NCBI GenBank assembly: GCA_046297495.1
Contig: JBKBIP010000015.1
Coordinates: 74,593-138,592, forward strand
DNA from: JBKBIP01 sp046297495
Lineage (GTDB): Bacteria > Planctomycetota > Planctomycetia > Gemmatales > Gemmataceae
Length of the DNA stretch: 64,000 nucleotides
Reading direction: 5' to 3'
This document shows positions 17,611 to 27,571 of the stretch, piece after piece; position 1 is the first letter of the stretch; each line of letters begins with the position of its first letter. Below the pieces are notes generated by a model. The model was given only the letters and a program-made list of their open reading frames with translations, did not search any database and was not told the origin of the DNA. A program made the translations under genes and the position numbers.

Positions 17611-18147
17611 ATGCCCGAGGAACGCATTTCTCAGGCGGTAGTGGCACGTCTTCTCATGCAGCATCGCACGGCCCTGTATGGCTATATCTATGCGTGCGTC
17701 CGCAATCACGACGACGCCGAGGATATTTTGCAAAATGTCTCGGTGGTAGTGACGGAGTCGATCGCGCAATTGCGCGATGAAGCTGGTTTTCTACCCTGGG
17801 CGCGCGAGATTGCCCGGCGCCGGATTTTGGTATATCGCCGGACCTCGCGCCGGGAGCAGCCGCTCGATCCCGAATTGCTGCGGCGCTTGGCCGAGGCGGC
17901 AGAGCGCATCGAGAAGCTCCATCCAGCATCGGAACAGCATTTGGCCTTGCTCACTTGCTTGGAGCGGTTGCCCCCCAAGAGTCGCCGCTTGATCGCCATG
18001 CGCTACGATGGTTCGGTGTCGGGAGTGGGGGAATTGGCCAAGCGGATTGGCCGGAGCGTGCAGTCCGTTTACGCCCAAGTGAAGCGCATCAAGGCGGCGC
18101 TGCGTAAATGCGTCGAACGCCGCCTGGCGCTAGAGGAGGAATCATGA
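17611..18147 (+). CDS. ECF-type RNA polymerase sigma factor
   Basis: Extracytoplasmic-function sigma factor of about 178 residues, most like the Rhodopirellula/Verrucomicrobium family. Region 2 reads LLMQHRTALYGYIYACVRNHDDAEDILQNVSVVV (split here: LLMQHRTALYGYIYACV and HDDAEDILQ) and region 4 reads LPPKSRRLIAMRY ... GVGELAKRIGRSVQSVYAQV. Its stop overlaps the ATG of the anti-sigma/FecR/WD40 gene (ATGA), so the two are translationally coupled and the product is presumably held by that membrane protein. The start is uncertain: ATG 17611 fits family length, while ATG 17512 would add 33 residues of unclear quality; neither has a strong ribosome site. Confidence 0.88.
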   Translation: MPEERISQAVVARLLMQHRTALYGYIYACVRNHDDAEDILQNVSVVVTESIAQLRDEAGFLPWAREIARRRILVYRRTSRREQPLDPELLRRLAEAAERIEKLHPASEQHLALLTCLERLPPKSRRLIAMRYDGSVSGVGELAKRIGRSVQSVYAQVKRIKAALRKCVERRLALEEES

Positions 18148-19958
18148 CCCACAGCCATGAAACCGAGGCGTTACAAGCCTACCTCGACGGCGAACTCGAC
18201 CCGGCCGCGGCGCGGGCCTTGGAAGAACGGCTCAAGCAGGAGCCGGAATTAGCGAACCAGCTGATGTGGCTGGCTTGTTCCGAGGCGTCCTTCCGGGAAT
18301 GGTCCGGCGCGCAGCGCATCTGCCAAACAACCACCCCTGAGGCCCGCCCGCCCGCCGCCGCGCGCCGGCGGCCGCTGGCGTTCGATGGTCTGCCGGGGTC
18401 GGCGTTCCGCCGCTTCACGCGGGCGGTGTTGTGGTCGGGGTTGGCGGCCACCGTGCTGTTGGCGCTGGTTGGCATCGTGTCGCCACCCCCCGCCGCCCTG
18501 GGCGGGTCGAAGGCTATCGCCGCGCTGGAGGAAGTGCAAGGCGAAGTCCGCGTCGTCACCGGCGCCGGCGAGACGGTCCTGGCTCAATCGGGACAGTCCC
18601 TGTTCTCGGGGCAGGAAGTTTGCACCGGGGGAGAGGGGAGTTACGCGGTCGTGCGCTATCCCGACGGTACGCGCGTCGAGCTGAGCACGGAAACGACGAT
18701 CTGTCTATTGCAAGACGGTGGCGCCACCTTGGCGGACATTGGCAAGCACCTGTTCCTGGCCACCGGCTTTGTCAATGCCAATGTCAGCGACCCAATCGAC
18801 GACCAGCCGCTGGTCATGACCACGCCGCACGCCATCATCCGCGTGCTGGGGCGCCCGTTCCGCGTCGCCGCCGCTTCCACGCAGGTGACGCGCGTGGAGC
18901 TGGAGGAAGGCCGCGTGCAAATGACCCGTAAAATCGATGGCCAGTCGATTGAAGTGGCCGAAGGTAGCTATGCCGTGGCCGACATCAACAACCCCCGTTT
19001 CACGCCGTTGTTGCTGCCGCCCCGCATCACGCAAGCGCGCCAAGTCTTCACCTGCGGCGCAGGGCCGGTGTTAGACCTGGCATTTGCTCCCGAAGGGGCG
19101 ATGCTGGCGGCTGCTGGTTGGGATAGTCCGGTGTATCTCTGGGATCTTCATACCGGCGTCCCCCAGACAGCGCGGATGAACCACAAGCGCAGAATTCGCT
19201 CCTTGGCGTTTCGCGCGGACGGGTCTCTTCTGGCCACTGGCAGCGAGGACAGATTCATCAAAATTTGGAACCTATCCAGCCATACGGAACTACTCACGTT
19301 GCCCAAGCAGAGAATGGAAGTCGATGCCGTGGCGTTCTCCCCCGATGGCCGGCTGTTGGCCTCCGCCGGTTACTCCCGCGACCCACAGCCGGACGCCGGA
19401 CTGAGACTCTGGGACGCCGTCACGGGAGCGGAGATCGTCCACTTGCTGGGACACCGCAAGAAGGTCAAGGATGTATCCTTTTCTCCCGACGGCGTCTGGC
19501 TGGCCACCGCGAGCGCCGATCATACCGTCAGAATCTGGGACGTGGCTCAGAGACGTGAACAAGTCACGCTACAAGGCCATGTCAAGGAAGTCAACGCGGT
19601 CGTGTTCTCCCCCGATGGCGCCTGGCTGGCTAGTGGCAGCCGCGACGGCACGGTGAAGCTCTGGGACGCCCAGACGTGGCAGCTCCGCCGCACGCTTCAG
19701 GGACATGCCAAGGAAGTCCGGGCGCTGGCCTTTGCCCCGGATAGTCGGATGCTGGCCAGCGGCGGCGGGGACACCACGGTTCGTCTGTGGGACATGGGGA
19801 CAGGGCGCGAATGGAAGTCATTCAAGGGACACAAATACACGGTTTGCGCGGTCGCCTTCTCCCCGGATGGTAACACACTGGCAAGCTCCGGTTGGGATCG
19901 GACGGTCAAACTGTGGGACCTGATCGCCAGTGAACCAGACATGTCGATCGCGCGCTAA
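18144..19958 (+). CDS. Anti-sigma-like / FecR / WD40 fusion membrane protein
   Basis: Protein of 604 residues. Residues 1-60 resemble an anti-sigma N-terminus (LQAYLDGELDPAAARALEE) but lack the zinc His/Cys set. One transmembrane helix at about 95-120 (VLWSGLAATVLLALVGIV). Then a FecR-like domain at about 130-285 (ALEEVQGEVRVVTGAGETV, SGQEVCTGGEGSYAVVRYPD, HAIIRVLGRPFRVAAAS). Residues ~300-600 form seven WD40 repeats, each with a Gly-His or equivalent and a closing WD (VRIWDVA, VKLWDAQ, VRLWDMG, VKLWDLI). The sigma-binding part is cytoplasmic; the FecR and propeller domains lie outside, where they could sense a signal. ATGA overlap with the ECF sigma gene and GAGGAGGA before the ATG fix the start. 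Confidence 0.9.
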   Translation: MTHSHETEALQAYLDGELDPAAARALEERLKQEPELANQLMWLACSEASFREWSGAQRICQTTTPEARPPAAARRRPLAFDGLPGSAFRRFTRAVLWSGLAATVLLALVGIVSPPPAALGGSKAIAALEEVQGEVRVVTGAGETVLAQSGQSLFSGQEVCTGGEGSYAVVRYPDGTRVELSTETTICLLQDGGATLADIGKHLFLATGFVNANVSDPIDDQPLVMTTPHAIIRVLGRPFRVAAASTQVTRVELEEGRVQMTRKIDGQSIEVAEGSYAVADINNPRFTPLLLPPRITQARQVFTCGAGPVLDLAFAPEGAMLAAAGWDSPVYLWDLHTGVPQTARMNHKRRIRSLAFRADGSLLATGSEDRFIKIWNLSSHTELLTLPKQRMEVDAVAFSPDGRLLASAGYSRDPQPDAGLRLWDAVTGAEIVHLLGHRKKVKDVSFSPDGVWLATASADHTVRIWDVAQRREQVTLQGHVKEVNAVVFSPDGAWLASGSRDGTVKLWDAQTWQLRRTLQGHAKEVRALAFAPDSRMLASGGGDTTVRLWDMGTGREWKSFKGHKYTVCAVAFSPDGNTLASSGWDRTVKLWDLIASEPDMSIAR

Positions 19959-22900
19959 CCGATGGGCGCCGTGGGCGTCACTCTCCCCAGTCGGGATTTG
20001 CGCCGCCAGCGCGTCAAGCGCGCGGTCAACCACACCACGGGGAGAAGCCCGAACAGAAGCCCCCAGCCCGAGCCAAACAGCACCAAGCCCAGCACGCCGA
20101 GCAGGGCGAGTTGTTCCGGCCAGACCAACGCGCGCGGGAAGAACGCCAGAATCCAGATGACCAACACCAACCCGATCAGAATGATGGAGCGCGTGCGATT
20201 CTCCCTGGTTTGACGCTCCTCCTGGGCCATCAAGCTGACGCGGGGCACCGTGCTTCCAGTGGGCGAATACCACTGTTGCAGCGTTCCCTGCACGGGAAGC
20301 GGTTCCATGCTGAAACCCTGGATGTCGGGCGTGACGCTGGCAGGCGCTCGCGCCTCGTCCGACGGGGACACCCATTCTTTGGATTCGGCCAACAGCTCTT
20401 CGACAGCGGAGCTTCGCGTCAGCTCTTGCCAGCGTTGACGCAACTCGTGCAACCACTGTGGCAATGGCTGCCCTTGGGGTCCGCTGTCCATGACCGGAGC
20501 GTCTTCCAATGCGAGACGGTATTCCGCTTGCCGACAGTATCGTTCAAAGCGATTCCGCGTCGCAACCAGTTGAGATACCGAAGAAAAGTCGCGCCGATCA
20601 CGCACTTGCGCCAGTAGAAAAGCCATTAGGTTCAATTGTGCTTGAGCACGGCGTAATTCTTGCCCCGCGGCGTTGGCGCGGAACAAGTCTTGCTTAGGGT
20701 CGGTGATGGCGGCGATGGACTGGTGTGGATACGATTCCATGCTCCAGGCATCGGATTCCGCGCGGGCCAGGAATCCCGTCGGCACGTAAACCGACCACAA
20801 CACCGGACCACTCGTCACGCTGTCGAGCTGGGGGACTTCCAAGATGGGCCGACTCAAGGGCGCACTCCCTTCGGGGAACACCCACCGTAACTGGAGCAGG
20901 CGCGCGCCGGCCCGGCCCGGCAAGGGGAGCCACAGCCGATCCTGTTCCGCTTGCAAGGGGGGCGTGGGACTCCCATCGATGATCACGGACACCACATCGG
21001 CATTGGCGGGCAACGTGACCACTAAATCGGCGCCCGATTCATGGTGGAGCCAATAACTCGCCTCGTGCAGCCACCGTTGGCCATCGATCACGGTGAGAGT
21101 CTGTTCGGTGAGGAGCACTTGGACGGAAGGAGCGGCTCGACCTGGCAAGGACGGGCGCAAGCGCAAGCGCCAATCCGTATCCATGACTTGCCAGACCGTG
21201 CCCCCCACGCGGCGCCAGCGGGCCAGCTCTCCGGGCCAGCGCGCGAGCGTGGCTGCTGGCTCGGCGACTTCCCGCAGTCCCTGCACGGCGTCGGCTTCCA
21301 ATGCCGAACCCGCCGCGGCCAGCCAGCGTGCGACCTGCACAGGCTCATGATTGATGCCTTCCAATTGCACATCCGGCATGGTCACTTCGTACGTGCTATC
21401 CAACGGGAGATGCACCGTTAGTGTCAGCCGGTAGGAGTCGGTGACGCCGGGATGCAGGTCCAGAACCCAGTACCGAGTGCCGGCTCTCTGAAATTCCCAC
21501 TGCTGAGCCACGTGATTCGCTTGGAGTCGCACTTCGCCCCCGGCCCAGTTCCGCAGGCTGAGCGTGAGATTGCGCAGCTCCCCGCGTGGAATCGGATACA
21601 CGAGCGTGGTCACGCAGGTCAGTGTTTGATCGCGGACTTCGGCGAACGTCAGCAACCCCGCTTCCGCGCTGGCGGGGGCCGGCGCGACCTGAAAGGTTCC
21701 CTGATAAGTGGGCGAGGAGGTCTGGAAGGTCCAATCCGATTCCGGGTGGGGGACGTCGGTTTCCGCTTGCAAGTTCGTCACCTGGATCGGCTGGATGACC
21801 AAGCCCGGATGAGCCGTTACCTGAACCACCGTTTGCGGATCGCGCGCCACGCGTAGCGGTAAAGGGAGTAAGCGGAAGCGCTGGGCATCCTTGGCGCCGC
21901 GTGGCAGCCAGCCGGTCAATTCCAAGGTGGCGGCGCTGGCTGGTCGCTGCAACCAAACCTGAACCGTCGATCCGGTACGGGACCAATAACGCACATTGGC
22001 GCCTTGAACGGCGATGAGGTTCACGGCGGCGGGCACTTCCCACTCCACCAGGGACCCTCGTAAGTCGTGGACCCGCGCCGTCGCCATGACATCCGCTTGC
22101 TTCGTCCCCACTTTCCAGGAGACGATCTGTTCTGCGCGTGGCCGTTGCGGCGCTTGTCGCAGTTGGAGGCGCAAAAAGGGGACGCCGCCCCGCGTTCCCC
22201 AGAAAGCATTTTCGGGGACTCCCAAATCTTTTTGCCGCGCCAGACGCCAGGGACGCCCCAAGAGTTGCTCGAAGGTTTCCGGCATACTGGAGCGTTCGAC
22301 GCCGATCATGGCGCGAGCGACTTGGATGGTGGCTTCCATGTCTTCCACTTGGTAGGCCAACAACCTGCGACTGGAGGATACCTTTAGGGGAGTCGGAAAC
22401 GGTAACACCACATCTTCCCCCAAGGGCTGATTGGGAACCAGCTCCAAGGTGACTTGCAACCGGCTAGTCACGGGACGCTGAAAGCGGAGTCGTAACACCT
22501 GCTTTCCTTCCAGCGGTAGCACTTCCCATTGGCTTAAACGAGTCAGCGAATTGTCGGCCACCACGCCGGAAACGACGGCTTCCACGTTGCGCACTTCCAG
22601 ATTGGGGGGAATCTCCACTTCCAGTCGCATGAGGGTGCTCTGGGGTGACTCGTAACGTAATAATCCCACCAGGCGTGACGCCGTCGGATGGAGCTGCCAC
22701 AAATACGCTTCCTCGACCTGGAGGTCATCCGGCTGCGACGAGCGTTCTTCCCGCCACCAGCGCACCGACAGGGCGGAAGTACGTCCCAAGTCGGCGGTCA
22801 ACAACGTCCCCGCCGGTTGCTGAGCGCCGGCGTTTTGGTGCGCCGTCATATGAGTGCCCCGACATCCCGGCAACAGCAGGTTGCGCGCGTCGGCCGGCAG

Positions 22901-25900
22901 CAACAGGTGCAAGCGGCTGGTGGGCAGGTCCGGGATGGTGCAGCGCAATTCCTGGCCGTCGGCGGCCAGGGGGAGCGGCACGCTCATGGGCAGCTCCAGG
23001 TCGTGAAATCCCGTCCCCTTGATGGTCAGCGTGTAGCCTTCGGTGGCTTTGGGCAAGGCACGCACGACGGTCGGAGCACCATCCAACAACGGGGATTCCA
23101 ATTGCACGCCGGCCAGCGGCAAGTGCAAAGTGGCTCGCTCCACGAAGGAATAGACTTTGTACCTCGCGGTGAGACGCGCCGTGTTGCCCACCACTTCGCC
23201 ACGGTACGCGCCGCTTACCAAGACAGCGTCTTGGGTGGTGATCCGCCGTTGCTGAATGAATGTTTCGAGCTGCTCGATGAGGGCAGTCGGCGCCAGAACC
23301 GTGTCACCGTGTTCATCGCGTGTCAGATACACCGTGGTGGGCGGAGCGTCCGCCGCTTGCACCACGGCTGGGAACATGCGGCATGAGGATATTCCCCAGG
23401 CGCCACCGGCGAGCAGCAAGACGCCCGCCACAACCGGTTTTTCATTCTTGAATCGATGCACCGTCTCAGAGGAGGAACGCCGTTGATGGCGCAGGCAACG
23501 GATCAAAGCGACGAGCAGCCCCGCCAGCGTTGGCCACCAAAACAACGGCTGGAGGGAAGTCGGCAGCCACAGCATTGCCAAGCCGCCGACCACGAGCCAG
23601 ACCAGCAGCAATTGCCAACGCCAGCGATTGGCCGTGCGGCGAAAGCGGTCGGCGATGAGCAGCAAGACGCCCGCCCAAATGATTCCCAAGGCCACCAAGG
23701 CATCGTGGCGAACCACCCATAAGAGATCGGGGTGTTCGGCGCCGGCGACCGGTTCCCATTCCGTCCAATCCACCCCGAAACCATCGGGAACGAGCGACCC
23801 ATTCGTGGGCGGCATGGGGCCATCGAGTGCTACCCCAGCCTCTTCCCCAACGGGCAACCAAGCCAACACCGTGCGAAACCGGCCCGAACGGTCATGTCCC
23901 TTGGCGGCCGCTTCGGCCACGGCTTGATGAATGGAGAAGAGGTTTTCTTGGGTCAGTCCCGCGTGTTGCCAAGATTCCAGTTGTCTGCGTGTCGTCAGCA
24001 AGGGAGTGGAAGGAGTCAGCACGCAGACCAGCTGCAAGGCGTCCCACGGACCGGGCACGCTGTCCACCATCCCGCGCGGGGGGCGGGTGGGTGACAAGGT
24101 GGGCGGGGTCCAATCCTTGAGCAGAAGGCGAGTCATCGGGCCAATGCCTTCCGCTTGCAAGCTCCAAACATCCACCACCAGCGGCACTTGGTTTTCCAGA
24201 TACTCCAGCGCCAATTGACTTAAAACCTGTCCCAACGTCCAGTCATCGTGGTTGTCTCGTTGCTGGCGCAGGGCGGACAGCGCTTGCGCGAGCAGTTGCT
24301 GTTGGCGGGTTTGCCCGGTGGTGTCCGCGGTGACGGACGCAGTATCCCCGAACCAGCCGGACCAAAGCGCGCGGGGGTCCATGGGGAGCGATCGCTTCGT
24401 GCTTCGGCTGCCGGAGGGCAGACGCACCAAGCCCATCTCCGTGACCGGCGTGATATCCGGCGGCAGACGCCAGGTACGCCGGAAAGACAGGGTTTGAACC
24501 GGGAGTTTCGGGACCGGTGCTTGCAGGTGCGTCCAGAGGGTGCCGAGTGGTTGGTTCGTGGTATAAATCAGCTCGAAGGAATGGCGGCGCGTACCCAGGA
24601 GCGTCGGTACCTCAAAGAGGACTGTCGGACCATCGGAGCCATCCAGCGCGGCAACCAATTCCAGCTCATTCGTCCAACGTCCGTCCACGCGCGCGGACAC
24701 GGGAGTAGCGCCGGCGGGTAAGAGGACGGGTAAATTCCCTTGCCGCCAGTTCCACACGTGAAAGCGGAAATGGTGCAGCAACCGGCCATTGGGTTCCACA
24801 TACACCGTTAGCCACGCCGCGTCGGCGACGGTCTCGGCGGAGCGATCCGCTTGCGGGGAGCGGCCCCGCAGCGCCAACCGCAACGGCGGGTGACCGTAAC
24901 GATATGTTCGCCACGAGGCCCCCGGTTCCGCCGCGCTGAGGCCGGTGGTGTCCACTTGCACCAAGTCGGTTCCCGCCAGGTAGAGCGTTACCTCTCCTTC
25001 CATGCGTTCGGCCCCGGGAACCGTGATGAGCGGGACTTCCCAGCGCCGTTCTTCTCCGTTCGGAGTGGGTGTCAGCTGACTGGCCATGGTGAACACGGCG
25101 GCGTCCAAGGGCATGGTCCCGGCCAACGGCGTCAACAAGGCCGAGGGAGTCGTCAGGGTACTTGGTTCCCCCAGATCCAAAGTGACTTCTAAATCCAGAC
25201 GTTCGCGCAGCGGCCGATCCAGGACCAAACGCCACCAACTACCTTGATAAGGCAGCGCGCCGGATAAGGACGCCGCGTGCAACGGCGTACCCGCCGCCAA
25301 CAAGGCCAAATGCCCGACCGCTTCTCGTGTTTGCAAACGTTGCGTTTCGACGACGCGATTCGTCCCTCGAATGGTCTTCCAATTCCAGACGCCGTTGACG
25401 GGAATGGTCGTGAGGAAATCGACGGATTGCAGAATCCCCCCTTCGGGCTGCAATTCCAAGCGGATCAGCGCCGAGGCCCGGCCCGAAGCTAGGACGATCT
25501 GGCTTTGACAACGCGAAGCGATCCGCAGGGGACGTGGCCGCAACCGCACCGTTCCCGCCACGATCTGACCATGATACAGCATCAGGTGATCGGGAAGCAT
25601 ATCTTCCCAAGGCGGATTGCGGAGCGGATGGGCCGGGTCCGCTTGCCATTGCTGGGCGGCGCTCGGGGCGGAGACCGGCACGGAGGATTGGACAACGGCA
25701 CGCAACAAGGGGGGCAAGGTAATGGCCAAGGCCCCTTCCCGCGACCGTGCTCCCAAGGGAATCACATCGGGAATGGCCGCCGCGCCGGAAGTCATTTCCA
25801 AGGGTGTGGTAGGGCGCAGGCGTAAGTGCAAGCGTTGCCAGCCATCAGCGGAAGGAGTCAACGAGTGTGACAGATCGGCGATCAAAACATTCTTGTTGCC

Positions 25901-27439
25901 ATCCCGTGTCACGGACCAGCTAACCAACAAATCCTTGGGGGTCGTCTCGACTCCCTCGACCTGCCAATTGGCGGGTAACTGCACGGCGAGCTGAAACAAT
26001 CGGCCCTGCAACAGCTCATAAGCGATCATCGCGGTCAAGGTGGAGCCATCGGGGTCGATTTGCCACCAGGTATACTGATGGACCTTGAATTCGGGACCAG
26101 GCGTTTTGATCAGCGCTGAAGGTCGTCGGGCGCCGGTGGTGGGTACCAGTCCCGCGCGTAAGGGGATCACCTGCCAAGGGACTGTGCCACTGGAGCTGGT
26201 GGAACCGTTAGCGCCGGCAGGTGTCTCCACGAAGCGGAAGGTGCCGCTTTGCCAGTCCTCAAGTTGAATGGCCGGATGGACGCGCAGTTGAATGGTTTCA
26301 CCACGCTGGACGGCATCCGCCACCTGGATTTCGGGACAGGTCCAGAGACGATTCGCCGCCAACGTACCCAAGCACCGAATTTGCAGTGTCTGACGCTCGC
26401 CTTCGTGGATTGGATCACTCAGTCGAATGAGGACCGTGGCGGGGGTGTTTCCTTTCCCGCTTTGCAATTCCCAGGCTTCCAAATTGGGAATCATCACCGC
26501 GTAGGGGCGCAACGTCGGGTCCACGCGACAAATCAAGCGATCCACGAAACCTTGGACGATTTCCAAATCGATGTCCACCTCGACTTCGACTTGTCCGGGT
26601 GACAAATCCATGCGACTATGCGACTGGGCCAACAGCAAGGGATTGGTTCGATGGGGGCCGCCCGCCTGGCGAATGGTCAACAAGAGCTGCGACTGGCCGG
26701 CGAAACTGACGCGCCATAAGCGCCGCTCCGCTTGCTCCGCGGGAAACGGCCCCGTGAGCAGCGCCATTTCCTCGGACACAATGACCACACGGTCGGCGGG
26801 CAAGTCCAGCTCCAAGGTGGCGACGGCGGTAGGGGAAACCTTCAGCTCAAAATGGAGGCCGCTTGGATGCTGCGTCCCGCGCGCGGACCATTCCAGGTTC
26901 AGGGTGTGTTCCCCCGGAGTTTCGACCAGCAGCGCAGGGCCGGAGCCATCCAGGTTCCCCAAGACCGCGTCTCGGCTATCCGCCCAACGCGCTTGCCGAA
27001 TGGCCAGATTCATGGACTGCAAACCCAATAGCCCCGGCTTGGGATCGGTATGGACGATCTTCCAAACACCACTCTTGCCCACCAAGGCCTGATCTTCGAG
27101 AACGGCGCGATAGTGGGATTCGACCAGACAGGGGGGAATCGGGCGCTGAGCGATTGCCTGCGCGGCTTGGGCGACCAAGTCCTCAAAATAGGCGCGGGGT
27201 ATCTGGCGGAGCGTCCCCTGGTGCAGCTCCGCCAATCGCTTGGCCACTTGGTCCGGCGCCAAGGGAACCCATTGGATGGGCACCGGCGACGTCGTGGTCT
27301 TCGCGTCCGGCGCCGACAGGCGTGGCTTCTCCGCGCCGCTGACCAGCAGTGTCCCACTCAGGACGCCAAGCACCAGCCCAGCCATCACGCCGCCGCGAGT
27401 CAGGTTCCAATAGGTTTGGTAGTTGGGAACGAAGCGCAT
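19955..27439 (-). CDS. Giant two-module membrane-anchored protein, function unknown
   Basis: Protein of about 2494 residues that I do not recognise by name. N-terminal signal anchor (GVMAGLVLGVLSGTLLVSGA). A ~1200-residue exported beta-rich region follows, then a cluster of membrane helices at about 1245-1350 (LGIIWAGVLLLIADRF, LLLVWLVVGGLAMLW, VVAGVLLLAGGAWGISSC), a second exported region of ~1070 residues, and two C-terminal helices (IILIGLVLVIWILAFF; LALLGVLGLVLFGSGWGLLF). The second module (from about 1360) aligns by eye with the start of the neighbouring 1107-residue protein (ALIEQLETFIQQRR ... GEVVGNTARLTARYKV against GRVVGDVVRVQATFHI), so the gene looks like a fusion of two copies of one module. 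The ATG at 27439 is preferred to TTG two codons upstream. Its stop overlaps the end of the convergent WD40 gene by 4 nt. No enzyme motif seen. Confidence 0.75.
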   Translation of the reverse strand: MRFVPNYQTYWNLTRGGVMAGLVLGVLSGTLLVSGAEKPRLSAPDAKTTTSPVPIQWVPLAPDQVAKRLAELHQGTLRQIPRAYFEDLVAQAAQAIAQRPIPPCLVESHYRAVLEDQALVGKSGVWKIVHTDPKPGLLGLQSMNLAIRQARWADSRDAVLGNLDGSGPALLVETPGEHTLNLEWSARGTQHPSGLHFELKVSPTAVATLELDLPADRVVIVSEEMALLTGPFPAEQAERRLWRVSFAGQSQLLLTIRQAGGPHRTNPLLLAQSHSRMDLSPGQVEVEVDIDLEIVQGFVDRLICRVDPTLRPYAVMIPNLEAWELQSGKGNTPATVLIRLSDPIHEGERQTLQIRCLGTLAANRLWTCPEIQVADAVQRGETIQLRVHPAIQLEDWQSGTFRFVETPAGANGSTSSSGTVPWQVIPLRAGLVPTTGARRPSALIKTPGPEFKVHQYTWWQIDPDGSTLTAMIAYELLQGRLFQLAVQLPANWQVEGVETTPKDLLVSWSVTRDGNKNVLIADLSHSLTPSADGWQRLHLRLRPTTPLEMTSGAAAIPDVIPLGARSREGALAITLPPLLRAVVQSSVPVSAPSAAQQWQADPAHPLRNPPWEDMLPDHLMLYHGQIVAGTVRLRPRPLRIASRCQSQIVLASGRASALIRLELQPEGGILQSVDFLTTIPVNGVWNWKTIRGTNRVVETQRLQTREAVGHLALLAAGTPLHAASLSGALPYQGSWWRLVLDRPLRERLDLEVTLDLGEPSTLTTPSALLTPLAGTMPLDAAVFTMASQLTPTPNGEERRWEVPLITVPGAERMEGEVTLYLAGTDLVQVDTTGLSAAEPGASWRTYRYGHPPLRLALRGRSPQADRSAETVADAAWLTVYVEPNGRLLHHFRFHVWNWRQGNLPVLLPAGATPVSARVDGRWTNELELVAALDGSDGPTVLFEVPTLLGTRRHSFELIYTTNQPLGTLWTHLQAPVPKLPVQTLSFRRTWRLPPDITPVTEMGLVRLPSGSRSTKRSLPMDPRALWSGWFGDTASVTADTTGQTRQQQLLAQALSALRQQRDNHDDWTLGQVLSQLALEYLENQVPLVVDVWSLQAEGIGPMTRLLLKDWTPPTLSPTRPPRGMVDSVPGPWDALQLVCVLTPSTPLLTTRRQLESWQHAGLTQENLFSIHQAVAEAAAKGHDRSGRFRTVLAWLPVGEEAGVALDGPMPPTNGSLVPDGFGVDWTEWEPVAGAEHPDLLWVVRHDALVALGIIWAGVLLLIADRFRRTANRWRWQLLLVWLVVGGLAMLWLPTSLQPLFWWPTLAGLLVALIRCLRHQRRSSSETVHRFKNEKPVVAGVLLLAGGAWGISSCRMFPAVVQAADAPPTTVYLTRDEHGDTVLAPTALIEQLETFIQQRRITTQDAVLVSGAYRGEVVGNTARLTARYKVYSFVERATLHLPLAGVQLESPLLDGAPTVVRALPKATEGYTLTIKGTGFHDLELPMSVPLPLAADGQELRCTIPDLPTSRLHLLLPADARNLLLPGCRGTHMTAHQNAGAQQPAGTLLTADLGRTSALSVRWWREERSSQPDDLQVEEAYLWQLHPTASRLVGLLRYESPQSTLMRLEVEIPPNLEVRNVEAVVSGVVADNSLTRLSQWEVLPLEGKQVLRLRFQRPVTSRLQVTLELVPNQPLGEDVVLPFPTPLKVSSSRRLLAYQVEDMEATIQVARAMIGVERSSMPETFEQLLGRPWRLARQKDLGVPENAFWGTRGGVPFLRLQLRQAPQRPRAEQIVSWKVGTKQADVMATARVHDLRGSLVEWEVPAAVNLIAVQGANVRYWSRTGSTVQVWLQRPASAATLELTGWLPRGAKDAQRFRLLPLPLRVARDPQTVVQVTAHPGLVIQPIQVTNLQAETDVPHPESDWTFQTSSPTYQGTFQVAPAPASAEAGLLTFAEVRDQTLTCVTTLVYPIPRGELRNLTLSLRNWAGGEVRLQANHVAQQWEFQRAGTRYWVLDLHPGVTDSYRLTLTVHLPLDSTYEVTMPDVQLEGINHEPVQVARWLAAAGSALEADAVQGLREVAEPAATLARWPGELARWRRVGGTVWQVMDTDWRLRLRPSLPGRAAPSVQVLLTEQTLTVIDGQRWLHEASYWLHHESGADLVVTLPANADVVSVIIDGSPTPPLQAEQDRLWLPLPGRAGARLLQLRWVFPEGSAPLSRPILEVPQLDSVTSGPVLWSVYVPTGFLARAESDAWSMESYPHQSIAAITDPKQDLFRANAAGQELRRAQAQLNLMAFLLAQVRDRRDFSSVSQLVATRNRFERYCRQAEYRLALEDAPVMDSGPQGQPLPQWLHELRQRWQELTRSSAVEELLAESKEWVSPSDEARAPASVTPDIQGFSMEPLPVQGTLQQWYSPTGSTVPRVSLMAQEERQTRENRTRSIILIGLVLVIWILAFFPRALVWPEQLALLGVLGLVLFGSGWGLLFGLLPVVWLTARLTRWRRKSRLGRVTPTAPIG

Positions 27440-27571
27440 CAGCAATGTCCCTCAGGGAAAGCAGTCCTACTGGGGCGGACGGTTCCAGCGATGCATGGCT
27501 GGGGTAGCGGTCGAACACTCGGACGCGAAACGTCCCTCATCCAAGCCGTCCCAGGTGGATCCACCATGCAA

